Part shown: positions 34,843 to 43,114 of the stretch, one piece after another
How positions within the stretch are numbered: the stretch's first letter is position 1
Layout: each line of letters starts with the position of its first letter
NCBI GenBank assembly: GCA_003244105.1
Contig: QHBK01000014.1
Span: 62,001 to 126,000 of the forward strand
Length of the DNA stretch: 64,000 bases
Source: Candidatus Eremiobacter antarcticus
GTDB lineage: Bacteria > Vulcanimicrobiota > Vulcanimicrobiia > Eremiobacterales > Eremiobacteraceae
Direction of reading: 5' to 3'
Position numbers and translations under genes: made by a program
Notes under the pieces: generated by a model
Told to the model about the DNA's origin: nothing
The model's database searches: none
What the model saw: the letters and a program-made list of their open reading frames with translations, nothing else

Positions 34843-35154
34843 CTAGCGGCTCGGGGTCACGTTTTTCACGGCCGCAGAGGCAAAGCGCCGCCGCGAGTAT
34901 TGAGCGACGACGTCCGGCGGACACATCCTCATAAAGACCATGCCCAGCAGACCCAGCATCGCCGCGTCGTCCAGCATGCCAAGCACCGGGATGTCTCCCA
35001 AGACGTTGATGGGCGATACGATCAGCAAGGCAGCCAATGCAGCGCCAAGCTTGAGACCCGGCGAGACCCGAGAATCCAGGAACAGCCGGCCAAGACGGAG
35101 CGCGAAGGAGCGGACGGCCCATAAGAGCCGCATGCGGGCAAGAAGAAACAGCAT
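34843..35154 (-). CDS. DUF1232 (YkvA-like) membrane protein
   Basis: 103 residues. LLIVSPINVLGDIPVLGMLD followed by DAAMLGLLGMVF is the DUF1232 core: a helix, a short loop with Pro-Ile-Asn and Asp residues, and a second helix. Family members are small membrane or membrane-associated proteins of unknown role. The ATG has AGGTGT close upstream (minus strand). It lies 7 bp from the end of the convergent 34219-34836 gene. Confidence 0.7.
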   Translation of the reverse strand: MLFLLARMRLLWAVRSFALRLGRLFLDSRVSPGLKLGAALAALLIVSPINVLGDIPVLGMLDDAAMLGLLGMVFMRMCPPDVVAQYSRRRFASAAVKNVTPSR

Positions 35155-35231
35155 AGGACACCTCTCTCCACTGACTACCTGCTCGTACCCATAAAGTTAC
35201 GACTTAGGCGTCCCGAATTCGTCCGTGTCTA

Positions 35232-36749
35232 TCAGACGTGGGCAAGGTCTTGAAGGCACGCACGAGCGCCGCGCCAGCCTGGAATGCCGCTCACGCAACC
35301 GCCGGGATGCGTACCCGAGCCACACAAGTACAGACCGGGCAGCGGCGTCCTCACCGCAAAACGCTTCTCGAAGATCTGGCCAGGCAACAGTTCCCCATGG
35401 AAGATGTGGCCGCGAGGCAGATTGAAACGATCTTCTAAATCGGGCGGTGCGAGTATCTGGCGCTCTTCAACGGCCGCCGGGACGTTAGGAGCGTAGCGTC
35501 CCAGCGTTTCCACGATGAGGTCGGCGGCCGTCTCGCGCTTGGAACTCGTCCAGGGTCCGTCCGAGCGGTTATAAGGAAAGTACTGAGCAAAGATCGACAG
35601 CAGGTGTTTGCCGGGCGGTGCGAGGCTCGGATCGCTGGGTGTCTGCAGGAAGCACTCCAAAAACGGTTCTCTCGATGGCAGGCCGGCCGCGGCATCCTGA
35701 AATGCTCTCTGAAGATAGTCGATGTCGGGCGTGATGTGGATGGTGGCGCTCCCAGGTTGCCTCATCCCGTCTCCGTTGAGCGACCGGCCCGCGAAGCGGG
35801 GAAGCTCCCCTAACGCCAAGTTGAGCTTCAACGATGAACCTTCGTCGCGCCAGTCGCTCACTTTTTTGAGAAACTCGGCATCCAGCGTGCCGCTGGGCAC
35901 GAGACGCGCGAAGGTCGTGCGCGGGTCCGCATTCGACAGCACTGCGCGGCTGCGGATCTCAGTGCCATCTTCAAGCGCAACGCCGGCCGCGCGGCCGCCA
36001 TCCACCAACAACGTGGACACTGCGGCGCCGGTGCGGACTTGTGCCCCCTGCTTGGTCGCAACCGCTGCGAGGGCGGCTGAGATGGAACCCATCCCTCCGC
36101 GGACGTAGCCCCAGGCACCCTGCACGCCTAACGCTCGGCCCGCGAAATGATGGGCCATGACGTACCCTGTGCCGGCGTCGCGCGGACCGGCAAAGGTTCC
36201 GATGATGCCCTCGCTCGCGATCGCCGCTTGCAGCACCGGCGTTTCGATATAGCGCTCGACAAACGTGGCAGCGGATCCCAAGAACATCGATTGAGCAGCT
36301 CCCGAAAGGCGCTCGAAGCGCGGCTCGTCGTCGTTCATCGCATTGAAAAGCTCCGCCGCATGCTCGACGATTGCGGCATCGCAGCGCTCGTAACCGTCGA
36401 CGTCCGCTTGTGACCAGGCGGCGATTTCCCGCCGGTTCGCTTGCCTGTCGCGGCCGAGCACGAGCGACCGGCCGTCGCCCAGCACGGTGAACGAAGACGG
36501 GTCCTTGCGATACGCTTGATATCCGTACGCTTTCAGGTCGAGCTCCGAGATGATGTCAGGGTGCAACAGGCTGCACACGTACGAGGCGGTCGAGACTGTC
36601 CATCCCGGCCACGGATGCTCGCTCACGCATGCTCCGCCCGCAAGCTCGCGGCGCTCTACGACGAGCACGCTGCGTCCGGCTCGTGCCAGATACGCTGCAG
36701 CCACCAGACCGTTGTGTCCGGCGCCGATGATAACCGCATCATGCATCAT
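35232..36749 (-). CDS. PYROXD2/CrtI-like FAD-dependent oxidoreductase
   Basis: About 505 residues. The dinucleotide-binding motif DAVIIGAGHNGLVAAAYLA is at the N-terminus and ERRELAGGACVSE follows it. LYLCGSGTHPGGCVSGIPG is the typical FAD-binding C-terminus of the phytoene-desaturase-like family. The PYROXD2-type subfamily has no proven substrate; no carotenoid genes lie nearby. ATG 36749 starts just before the Rossmann strand. The open frame to 36854 adds low-quality sequence and is not used. Confidence 0.88.
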   Translation of the reverse strand: MMHDAVIIGAGHNGLVAAAYLARAGRSVLVVERRELAGGACVSEHPWPGWTVSTASYVCSLLHPDIISELDLKAYGYQAYRKDPSSFTVLGDGRSLVLGRDRQANRREIAAWSQADVDGYERCDAAIVEHAAELFNAMNDDEPRFERLSGAAQSMFLGSAATFVERYIETPVLQAAIASEGIIGTFAGPRDAGTGYVMAHHFAGRALGVQGAWGYVRGGMGSISAALAAVATKQGAQVRTGAAVSTLLVDGGRAAGVALEDGTEIRSRAVLSNADPRTTFARLVPSGTLDAEFLKKVSDWRDEGSSLKLNLALGELPRFAGRSLNGDGMRQPGSATIHITPDIDYLQRAFQDAAAGLPSREPFLECFLQTPSDPSLAPPGKHLLSIFAQYFPYNRSDGPWTSSKRETAADLIVETLGRYAPNVPAAVEERQILAPPDLEDRFNLPRGHIFHGELLPGQIFEKRFAVRTPLPGLYLCGSGTHPGGCVSGIPGWRGARACLQDLAHV

Positions 36750-36952
36750 CGTCGCTCGTTCAGATGCGACCGCCGGTTTCCCGCTTGCGGCCGCAGCTCG
36801 CTCAATCGACAGCGCGGAAGTGACGACGGCCACGCAAAGCCGGCCGGTACGCACGCATTCTCACAGAACTCTCATGGTGGTTTCAAGCGGCTCTCACGAC
36901 CGCTGCCTTACAATGGAACAAACATCAGCTGCAAGGAGATACGCGCATTCCA

Positions 36953-38473
36953 ATGACTCCCGACAAGCAACCTCGCGCCGAGTACAGACCGGCGGGCACG
37001 GTTGACATTGCGACGGCCCTCGCCCCATACCGAGGGCCCTGGAGCGCGAAGCTCGCCGCCCACCTCCTCAGGCGAGCGGGCTTCGGGGGCTCCGGACAAG
37101 AGATACAGACGGCGGCCGCTGCAGGCATGACCGCTGCCGTCGATCGCCTGATCCACTTCGGTCCCGACACATTGCCGCAAGCGCCTGAGGTGGATCTTTC
37201 GTACGGCAAGATGGTCGACAAGATGCAGCGCCGGAAGGCGTTGTTCGGCACGGAGCTGTGGTATCTCAACCGCCTTCTGATGACGCCCAACCCGCTGCAA
37301 GAGAAGATGGCGTATTTCTGGAGCAACCACTTCACGAGCGCGATGGGCCAAAAAGGCATCACGCCCGCGATGACGATCGGGCAGCTCGCTCTGTTTCGCA
37401 GATACGCGCTCGGGAACTACGCTCAACTGACCCACGACGTCTCGCGTGATGCGGCCATGTTGCACTACCTCGATGGAATCCAAAACCGCTCGCAGCATCC
37501 AAACGAGAACTACGCGCGCGAGCTGATGGAGCTGTTCACCATGGGTGTCGGCAACTACAGCGAGGACGACGTGCGCGAGAGCGCTCGGGCGTTCACCGGC
37601 TTCACCGTGAACCGCCGAACGGGGGAATTCCGCTTCGTGCCTCAGTTGCACGACGATGGCTCGAAGACGTTTTTGGGGCACACGGGTAACTTCAATGGCG
37701 ACCAAGTCGTCGACATCATCATGCAGCAGCCCGCCACCGGACGCTTCATGGCCCGCAAGTTCCTGAGGGCGTTCGTCTACGACGACCCTGAGCCGGCCCT
37801 GGTCGATGCAGTTGCGGGCGCGTTGCGGTCGAGCGGCTACGATGTCGGCCCACTCATGAACACGCTCTTGCGCTCCAACGTCTTCTATTCCGACCGCGCC
37901 TATCGCGCGATCGTCAAGAGCCCGCTCGAGATCACCATCGGAGCGCTCAAGACGCTTGGCGCGACGACGGTCGGCATCCGGACGCTGGCTGCGCTCAATA
38001 CGATGGGTCAAGTGCCGCTGCGCCCGCCCAACGTCGCCGGCTGGCCGGGCGGAGCCCTATGGATGAATCAAGGCGTGTTCTTGGCGCGGCTCAACTATCT
38101 GCATCAACTGGTCATGTTCAAGTCGCCTGGCACGGGCGGTGATCCGGCCGAAATGACCGCCATGGATATGCCCGCCATGAAAGGCGCCGGTCGCGCCATG
38201 AAGGGGATGCTGGGCGATCCGGCCGGCCAGCTCGCCGAACCGTCCACCTGGGTTGCGGGCGCGTCTGTCAACGATCCTCGATCGGTGGCGCAGCACGTGC
38301 TGCAGACCGTGGTGCAAGGTGATGCGACCGCCGAACAGCAGACCAACATCCTCGATTTTCTCTCGACCGACGGCGTGGGCAACCACGTCACGCTCAGCCG
38401 CGAGAACTTCGAAGAGAAAGTCCGCGGTGCCATGAGTTTGGCCATGGCATTGCCATCCTATCAATTAGCGTGA
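36953..38473 (+). CDS. DUF1800 family protein
   Basis: 506 residues. AAHLLRRAGFGGSGQEIQTA near the N-terminus and WSNHFTSAMGQKGITPAM with NENYARELMELFTMGVGNYS are DUF1800 signatures, including the conserved RELMELFTMG. Members nearly always sit next to a DUF1501 partner, as here, and are probably part of an exported enzyme system of unknown substrate. No obvious signal peptide is seen. It is 24 bp from the DUF1501 gene. Confidence 0.93.
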   Translation: MTPDKQPRAEYRPAGTVDIATALAPYRGPWSAKLAAHLLRRAGFGGSGQEIQTAAAAGMTAAVDRLIHFGPDTLPQAPEVDLSYGKMVDKMQRRKALFGTELWYLNRLLMTPNPLQEKMAYFWSNHFTSAMGQKGITPAMTIGQLALFRRYALGNYAQLTHDVSRDAAMLHYLDGIQNRSQHPNENYARELMELFTMGVGNYSEDDVRESARAFTGFTVNRRTGEFRFVPQLHDDGSKTFLGHTGNFNGDQVVDIIMQQPATGRFMARKFLRAFVYDDPEPALVDAVAGALRSSGYDVGPLMNTLLRSNVFYSDRAYRAIVKSPLEITIGALKTLGATTVGIRTLAALNTMGQVPLRPPNVAGWPGGALWMNQGVFLARLNYLHQLVMFKSPGTGGDPAEMTAMDMPAMKGAGRAMKGMLGDPAGQLAEPSTWVAGASVNDPRSVAQHVLQTVVQGDATAEQQTNILDFLSTDGVGNHVTLSRENFEEKVRGAMSLAMALPSYQLA

Positions 38474-38497
38474 AGAGACGGAGCTAGGCAACCTTCA

Positions 38498-39721
38498 ATG
38501 GCAAACCGCAAACAGTTCATACAGCAAAGCGTAGGTGCGTTCGCAGGCGCCCTGGCGATCGACTCGATCTTCGGCCGTGCCGCGCGCGCCGCGACCGCGG
38601 TCACAACGCCGGGATCGACCGGCGCGCGAAGCTTGGTGGTCGTCAACCTGCAGGGAGGCAACGACGGGCTCAACACGTTTGTGCCGTTGGGAGACCCTAA
38701 CTATTACCGCTTGCGCCCCACCATCAACATCCCGCAGGATCAGGTGCTCCGCATCGACAGCAGCATCGGCTTCAATCCGAAATTGGCGGGTCTGAAGAGC
38801 CTTTTCGACCAGCACCGGGTCGCCGTGCTGCAAGGCGTGCACTACCCCAACCCCAACCTTTCGCATTTCCGTTCGACCGAGATCTGGCAGACAGGCGCCC
38901 CCGATCGCATTATCGATACCGGCTGGGCCGGACGATATCTGGACAGTCCGAATCTGCCGAAGGACAACCTTTTCAAAGGCTTGGCGATCGGGCCGATCCT
39001 TCCCAAGATGATGGTCGCCGACAAGACCGACGTTCCCACGGTCGACAATCTCAAGGGTTTCGGCTTCCGCAACAGCCGCGACGAACAAGCGCATGCCGAC
39101 AAAATCCTCAATGGCAACGGCAATCGCTATCCGTTCCGAAGCCCATACCTGGAGCTGGTGCAGGAGATCGAGCGCGACGCGCACGCGAGCTCGTTGCGTT
39201 TGCCCCACCTCGTGGCCGGCTACAAGCCGGGGGTTGACTATCCGAAGACGCCGTTCGCACAAGGTCTGAACCTGGCTGCCGCGGTGCTCGCTTCCGACGT
39301 GGGCACGAAGGTCATCTACATCAGCCTCGGATCGTTCGACACCCACACCGCTCAGCGGGCGCGTCAGGACGCCTTGCTCCAACAGTTCGGAGACGGCATG
39401 AAGGCCTTTTACGCCGACCTTGCTGCCCACCGCATAGACAACCGCGTCTTGACGATGACGTTCTCCGAGTTCGGCCGTCGAGTGGGAGAGAACGCCAACC
39501 GGGGGACGGACCACGGCACCGCTGCTCCGATGTTCCTCATCGGCGGCGGCGTGAAAGGCGGGATTTACGGCGATCACCCGAGCCTCAGCGATCTCGACGT
39601 CGGCAACTTGAAGTGGCACACGGATTTCCGCTCCGTGTACGCGACGATTTTGGAGCGTTGGCTCGGCGTGAAATCGACCGATGTCCTGGGCAGCTCGTTC
39701 CGGACGCTGAACTTCGTCTAA
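38498..39721 (+). CDS. DUF1501 family exported protein (sulfatase/alkaline-phosphatase-like fold)
   Basis: 407 residues. The N-terminus NRKQFIQQSVGAFAGALAID is a Tat-type or secretory leader. LVVVNLQGGNDGLNTFVPLGD and HYPNPNLSHFRSTEIWQTG are DUF1501 signatures; MTFSEFGRRVGENANRGTDHGTAAP provides conserved acidic and His residues like a phosphatase superfamily metal site. It follows the DUF1800 gene. Function is unproven; the pair is widespread in Planctomycetes and relatives. Confidence 0.93.
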   Translation: MANRKQFIQQSVGAFAGALAIDSIFGRAARAATAVTTPGSTGARSLVVVNLQGGNDGLNTFVPLGDPNYYRLRPTINIPQDQVLRIDSSIGFNPKLAGLKSLFDQHRVAVLQGVHYPNPNLSHFRSTEIWQTGAPDRIIDTGWAGRYLDSPNLPKDNLFKGLAIGPILPKMMVADKTDVPTVDNLKGFGFRNSRDEQAHADKILNGNGNRYPFRSPYLELVQEIERDAHASSLRLPHLVAGYKPGVDYPKTPFAQGLNLAAAVLASDVGTKVIYISLGSFDTHTAQRARQDALLQQFGDGMKAFYADLAAHRIDNRVLTMTFSEFGRRVGENANRGTDHGTAAPMFLIGGGVKGGIYGDHPSLSDLDVGNLKWHTDFRSVYATILERWLGVKSTDVLGSSFRTLNFV

Positions 39722-39733
39722 AGCTCAAATGTG

Positions 39734-39759
39734 CCGGACGGTGTGCACGGGTCGTCCGG
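39734..39759 (+). promoter_or_regulatory. Hairpin between the DUF1501 gene and the small exported-protein gene
   Basis: A 7-bp stem, CCGGACG / CGTCCGG, with a 12-nt loop lies just past the DUF1501 stop. There is no T tract, so it may be a processing or partial-attenuation site rather than a strong terminator. Confidence 0.35.
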
Positions 39760-39804
39760 TTCTCTAAAACCCCGACTGCACATGCAAAGGAGCATCAACC
39801 ACTC

Positions 39805-40086
39805 ATGGAACGAAAGCAGTTTCTAACGACCGCCGCGGGCGTGGCGGCCACCATCGCGGTAGCCCGAGTCGCCCTCGCCGAACCCACCCCGTTCCCCATG
39901 GCCACCCGTGGGCCGCGCAGGAGCGACCAAAATCTTGCGCGGGTACGGCATCACCTGGAAAAGGCCATCGATGAGCTGCAGCACGATCAGCACGACTATT
40001 GCGGACATCGGGAGCGAAGCATCGACCTTCTGCAGCGGGCGCGCGCGGAGATCGAAGCGGGACTGCGCTGCGACCAGCCCCACTAA
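39805..40086 (+). CDS. Small exported helical protein, companion of the DUF1800/DUF1501 pair
   Basis: 93 residues. A leader like that of DUF1501 (MERKQFLTTAAGVAATIAVA, ending ALA) precedes a helical mature part: HHLEKAIDELQHDQHDYCGH and RSIDLLQRARAEIEAGLRC. AAAGGAG lies 11 nt before ATG 39805. A clear terminator follows. No family is recognised. Its location after DUF1501 suggests a shared export or assembly role. Confidence 0.7.
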   Translation: MERKQFLTTAAGVAATIAVARVALAEPTPFPMATRGPRRSDQNLARVRHHLEKAIDELQHDQHDYCGHRERSIDLLQRARAEIEAGLRCDQPH

Positions 40087-40106
40087 GGGTCGGACGCGCC
40101 AAACGA

Positions 40107-40140
40107 AAAAGAGAGGCCGGTCTTGCGACCGGTCTCTTTT
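40107..40140 (+). terminator. Terminator of the DUF1800-DUF1501-small protein unit
   Basis: AAAAGAGAGGCCGGTC pairs with GACCGGTCTCTTTT (one 2-nt bulge, loop TTGC), followed by TTTTATTG. It ends the three-gene plus-strand unit. Confidence 0.85.
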
Positions 40141-40164
40141 ATTGCCCCTTTGAAGAAAATTCGT

Positions 40165-40518
40165 CTAAAAGTTGTTCTGGCTTGCGACCCGCGCGGCGCC
40201 GACGTTGCTCAGCTGGTTGTTCGGCGAGCGGCGGCATGCGAACTTCGCGAGATGCCGGAAGACCGGACGAGTCACTTCGCGAGACGTCGTCAGGCGAAAC
40301 CGCGTGTAGGCATCTTCGAAGGCCGAGTTCGTCTCGGCGTCGTCTGCAAGCGCGCGATTGAGTTGTTCGCAGCACGCTTGGCACATCGTGCCTGTTTTGA
40401 AGAGCGGACAGGTTCCGCCGGTTCCGGCGTGCTCGCCAAATCCGTTCCAGGATATCGGATCCGGGGCAACCGGTCCGTTCAGAAGGTTCTGTAAAAGGGC
40501 GTCGATTGTGTCTTGCAT
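40165..40518 (-). CDS. Hypothetical cysteine-containing protein
   Basis: 117 residues. The first half is helical, with a cluster of four Cys (GGTCPLFKTGTMCQACCEQLN). The second half is basic with low conservation by eye. No family is recognised. The ATG has no strong ribosome-binding site. It is kept because the frame is clean and no better gene overlaps it, but it may be shorter or not real. Confidence 0.4.
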   Translation of the reverse strand: MQDTIDALLQNLLNGPVAPDPISWNGFGEHAGTGGTCPLFKTGTMCQACCEQLNRALADDAETNSAFEDAYTRFRLTTSREVTRPVFRHLAKFACRRSPNNQLSNVGAARVASQNNF

Positions 40519-40570
40519 GTGGTTAGGACTAGCGGCAAGTGGATTTGTGTCGCGCCTTGAAGGTCGCGCT

Positions 40571-40720
40571 GTGGACGAGCAGTCGTTCAGCGTCGGTCAG
40601 CTCGCCGGCCCCGGGACGTATCAATGCGAATCGTGCGGCAAAGTGACCGTAGAACACGCGTTATCGTTTGAAATCGAGCCTTGTTCGTGCGGCAATGTAA
40701 CGTTTCGGCGCATCGACTAA
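40571..40720 (+). CDS. Small zinc-ribbon protein
   Basis: 49 residues from GTG 40571. YQCESCGKVTVEHALSFEIE followed by PCSCGNVTFRRID forms two CxxC/CxC knuckles of a zinc ribbon. Proteins of this type are short nucleic-acid- or metal-binding units. No neighbour indicates its role. Confidence 0.55.
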   Translation: MDEQSFSVGQLAGPGTYQCESCGKVTVEHALSFEIEPCSCGNVTFRRID

Positions 40721-40806
40721 TCAAAGGCGCTCGAGCGGCTGACCAGGTGTCGTGGCCTGCCGCTATGACCGGCATCAAACTTGAGCTCTAAAGCGTCTCC
40801 GGAGCG

Positions 40807-41316
40807 CTATGAAAGCCGTTTCCCGCCCAAAAATTCCCACGGCAGGTCTTCATCTGAAGCGTATCGCTGCCAGCCGCGCAGCCTTTGCTTTCCGTACTTG
40901 GCCATGATGCGCACTGCGCAGGCAGCTTTGTCCTCGCCGAATCCCGGCAGGGCCTTGAAGCGCTCGTAAAGCGGCTCAGCATCCGTCTGCCCCCCCCACA
41001 GCCGGGAGCCGTCGTTTCCGTATTCATGCGCGATCAGCGCGCACAACGCTCGCACCCGCTTGGCCATCATCCCCGGAAAGCGGTGCAGCGCAGGCTTTTG
41101 ACGGAACGCGCGGTCGAGTTTTGCGGGGGGCGTGCGTGCGATCTTTGCGGCGTCCAGATGTCCGAGCCGCTCCCTCAGCACGAACGGCCCCATCATCGCC
41201 TTCTCAGACCGTACCTGCTGCTCCAAGCATAGGCCGATCAAAAGCGCGGTCCCATCGGCCGCCAGCAGCTCGTTGGCCTCGTCATTGGGCGTGAACGGAA
41301 AGCCGGACTTGTGCAT
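40807..41316 (-). CDS. HhH-GPD-like DNA repair family protein
   Basis: 169 residues. The helix-hairpin-helix signature is ALPGFGEDKAACAVRIMAKY near the C-terminus, and ALLIGLCLEQQVRSEKAMMG the early helical motif. Unlike typical DNA glycosylases, no VDxHVxR catalytic loop follows the hairpin. The family is uncharacterised and may act on a different base lesion or be inactive. The ATG start and length are normal for this subfamily. Confidence 0.78.
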   Translation of the reverse strand: MHKSGFPFTPNDEANELLAADGTALLIGLCLEQQVRSEKAMMGPFVLRERLGHLDAAKIARTPPAKLDRAFRQKPALHRFPGMMAKRVRALCALIAHEYGNDGSRLWGGQTDAEPLYERFKALPGFGEDKAACAVRIMAKYGKQRLRGWQRYASDEDLPWEFLGGKRLS

Positions 41317-41417
41317 GCAAGCCCCTTCTGCTCGACGCGAGCGCAGTCCGCGCGCCTGCCGGAACCGTCGTGAGCTTTTTCATTGTGCTTTCAGCGCCGG
41401 CACGTAGATTCAGAACG

Positions 41418-41894
41418 ATGCGCAGCCTGGCTTCTTCTTTCGTATGCGGCGCCTTGGCGACGATAGCCGCCGTGGCTTGTACGCCCGGTGCAGCCACCGC
41501 TCCCAGCAATGGCTCGGCAAGCGCTTCAGGGGCTGTGGTGGTAGCCGTGAGCCTCATAAAGTACGGTCAGGCTACGAGTTCCTTCGGTGCGGTGGGAGGC
41601 TACAGCCCGGCGGTCATCGTGGTCGCCCGAGGCACGCCGGTGCAGTTCCGCAATGACGACACGTTCGCGCATACCGCGAGCGGCCTGGGCAGCGCTGCAT
41701 TCCCGCAGACGAATCCGCTGGGCACCGCGGCCCAAAGCCTCCACGGCAGCGACGTGTCGCAACCGGATTGGTCCACCGGAAACCTGGGCGCGGGAGCGCT
41801 GTCCGCGCCGCTCAACACGTCCCAACCGGGGACGTACTTCTTCGGCTGCTTCTATCACTACCCGACGATGCGGGGCGTGATCGTTGTCCGCTAA
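41418..41894 (+). CDS. Exported cupredoxin (blue-copper) protein
   Basis: 158 residues. A signal/lipobox-like leader (LATIAAVACTPGAATAPSNG) precedes a cupredoxin domain. Type-1 copper ligands can be placed: His in DTFAHTASG, and Cys, His and Met in FFGCFYHYPTMRG. It likely carries electrons outside the membrane. Its stop overlaps the start of the CxxCH protein by 11 bp, so the two proteins are made together. Confidence 0.82.
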   Translation: MRSLASSFVCGALATIAAVACTPGAATAPSNGSASASGAVVVAVSLIKYGQATSSFGAVGGYSPAVIVVARGTPVQFRNDDTFAHTASGLGSAAFPQTNPLGTAAQSLHGSDVSQPDWSTGNLGAGALSAPLNTSQPGTYFFGCFYHYPTMRGVIVVR

Positions 41895-43062
41895 GGTGCG
41901 CGCTTTTCGCCGTCTGCTGTTTGCTGCCGGGTCGCTGCTGGTTCTGAGCGCGGCGCTGCGCCAACCGGCGTCAGCCGTACCGATCTTCGCGGAGCGCTAC
42001 GGCTTCCAGTGCAGCGCGTGCCATACCGCCCTGCCGGAGTTGAACGCCTTTGGAAACGCGTTTCGACGCAAGGGCTTCCAGCTGCCCGGCGTGCCCAGGC
42101 ACCGTGAGTTTCCGCTCGCGCTGCGCTTTCAAGAGACGTACGTCAAGGATCTGCAGCCGGCGCAGAGCCGCCGCTTCAATGCGCTCGGCATCTTGATCTC
42201 CACTGCCAACTTCGGCCCGGACCGGTCGTATTCGTATTTCGCGCGCTATTTGTTTGGGAGCCAAGGGGCGGCGGGAAGCCTTTTCTATGCGTGGGTGCAG
42301 CATGTGTCACCATCGACCGGCGTGTTCGAACGGCTGGGACTCTTCCAATTGCCGCTGATCGCTAACCCGACGCAACGCCTCGATACCATCACCGTGCAGC
42401 CAGTGTATGCTTATACCGTTGGACACAGCGCGGCGAATCTCGCGACGCCGCGCCTCGGAGCGCTCTTCGGCCGCCGCAACGACCGCATCGATGCGGAAAT
42501 CGCCATCGCCGGTGATGAATACCACGGCGCAGCCTACGGCGCTCCGGCGCCGCCATCGGATCTGCAACAATCGTTCGCCCAGCCGGAACTATTCGGATCC
42601 GCCACTTGGTCGCTCTTCGGGGATTTCAAAGCGGGTGTGTTAGGGTTAGAGGGAGCGCGCTCGTTCCGGTCTCGCACCAGTGCGGCGGCGTTCGGCGATA
42701 CGTACGGCCGGGAGGGTCTACAGGCCGGCTGGACCCACGGACGTTTTGACGTCGCCGCACAGCAGTTATGGGGTCACGACAGCAACGCGGACGGCTTGGG
42801 GAACGCCGCCAGTTCGAGCGGCGGATTTTTGACGGTGAAGTACCGGCCCAGCACGCACTCGTACATCGGCCTGCGTTATGATGCCGCCGCAAACCCGTTT
42901 GCGACGCGCGACATCGACGTGTATGGCGCTCTTTCCCCTACCGTCCACTCACGGCTCGTCATCGAGCATCTGGAACCGATCGGCCCGGGTCGGGTAACGC
43001 CGATCACAAGCGCTCAACTTCTGTTCGCGCTTCCGTTCGCTGAGCCGCCAAAGCCTCACTGA
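41884..43062 (+). CDS. Exported CxxCH-containing beta-barrel-like protein
   Basis: 392 residues from TTG 41884. A signal peptide (ending PASA) is followed by ERYGFQCSACHTALPELNAF, one CxxCH haem-binding motif. The rest is beta-rich, ending in LLFALPFAEP, like an outer-membrane porin with a single haem at its N-terminus. Overlap with the cupredoxin gene suggests an extracellular electron-transfer pair. Confidence 0.72.
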   Translation: MSAKVRAFRRLLFAAGSLLVLSAALRQPASAVPIFAERYGFQCSACHTALPELNAFGNAFRRKGFQLPGVPRHREFPLALRFQETYVKDLQPAQSRRFNALGILISTANFGPDRSYSYFARYLFGSQGAAGSLFYAWVQHVSPSTGVFERLGLFQLPLIANPTQRLDTITVQPVYAYTVGHSAANLATPRLGALFGRRNDRIDAEIAIAGDEYHGAAYGAPAPPSDLQQSFAQPELFGSATWSLFGDFKAGVLGLEGARSFRSRTSAAAFGDTYGREGLQAGWTHGRFDVAAQQLWGHDSNADGLGNAASSSGGFLTVKYRPSTHSYIGLRYDAAANPFATRDIDVYGALSPTVHSRLVIEHLEPIGPGRVTPITSAQLLFALPFAEPPKPH

Positions 43063-43114
43063 TTCCAAAAATCCAAAAGAGATAGAACCGCGCCGGCAAG
43101 AAGCGACGTGCCTC

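Noticed and set aside
36908-38011. A 367-residue minus-strand frame opposite the DUF1800 gene
   Set aside because: DUF1800 motifs are unmistakable on the plus strand; the opposite frame is a GC-skew shadow.
38495-39619. A 374-residue minus-strand frame opposite DUF1501
   Set aside because: Same reason: the plus-strand DUF1501 signatures and leader are clear.
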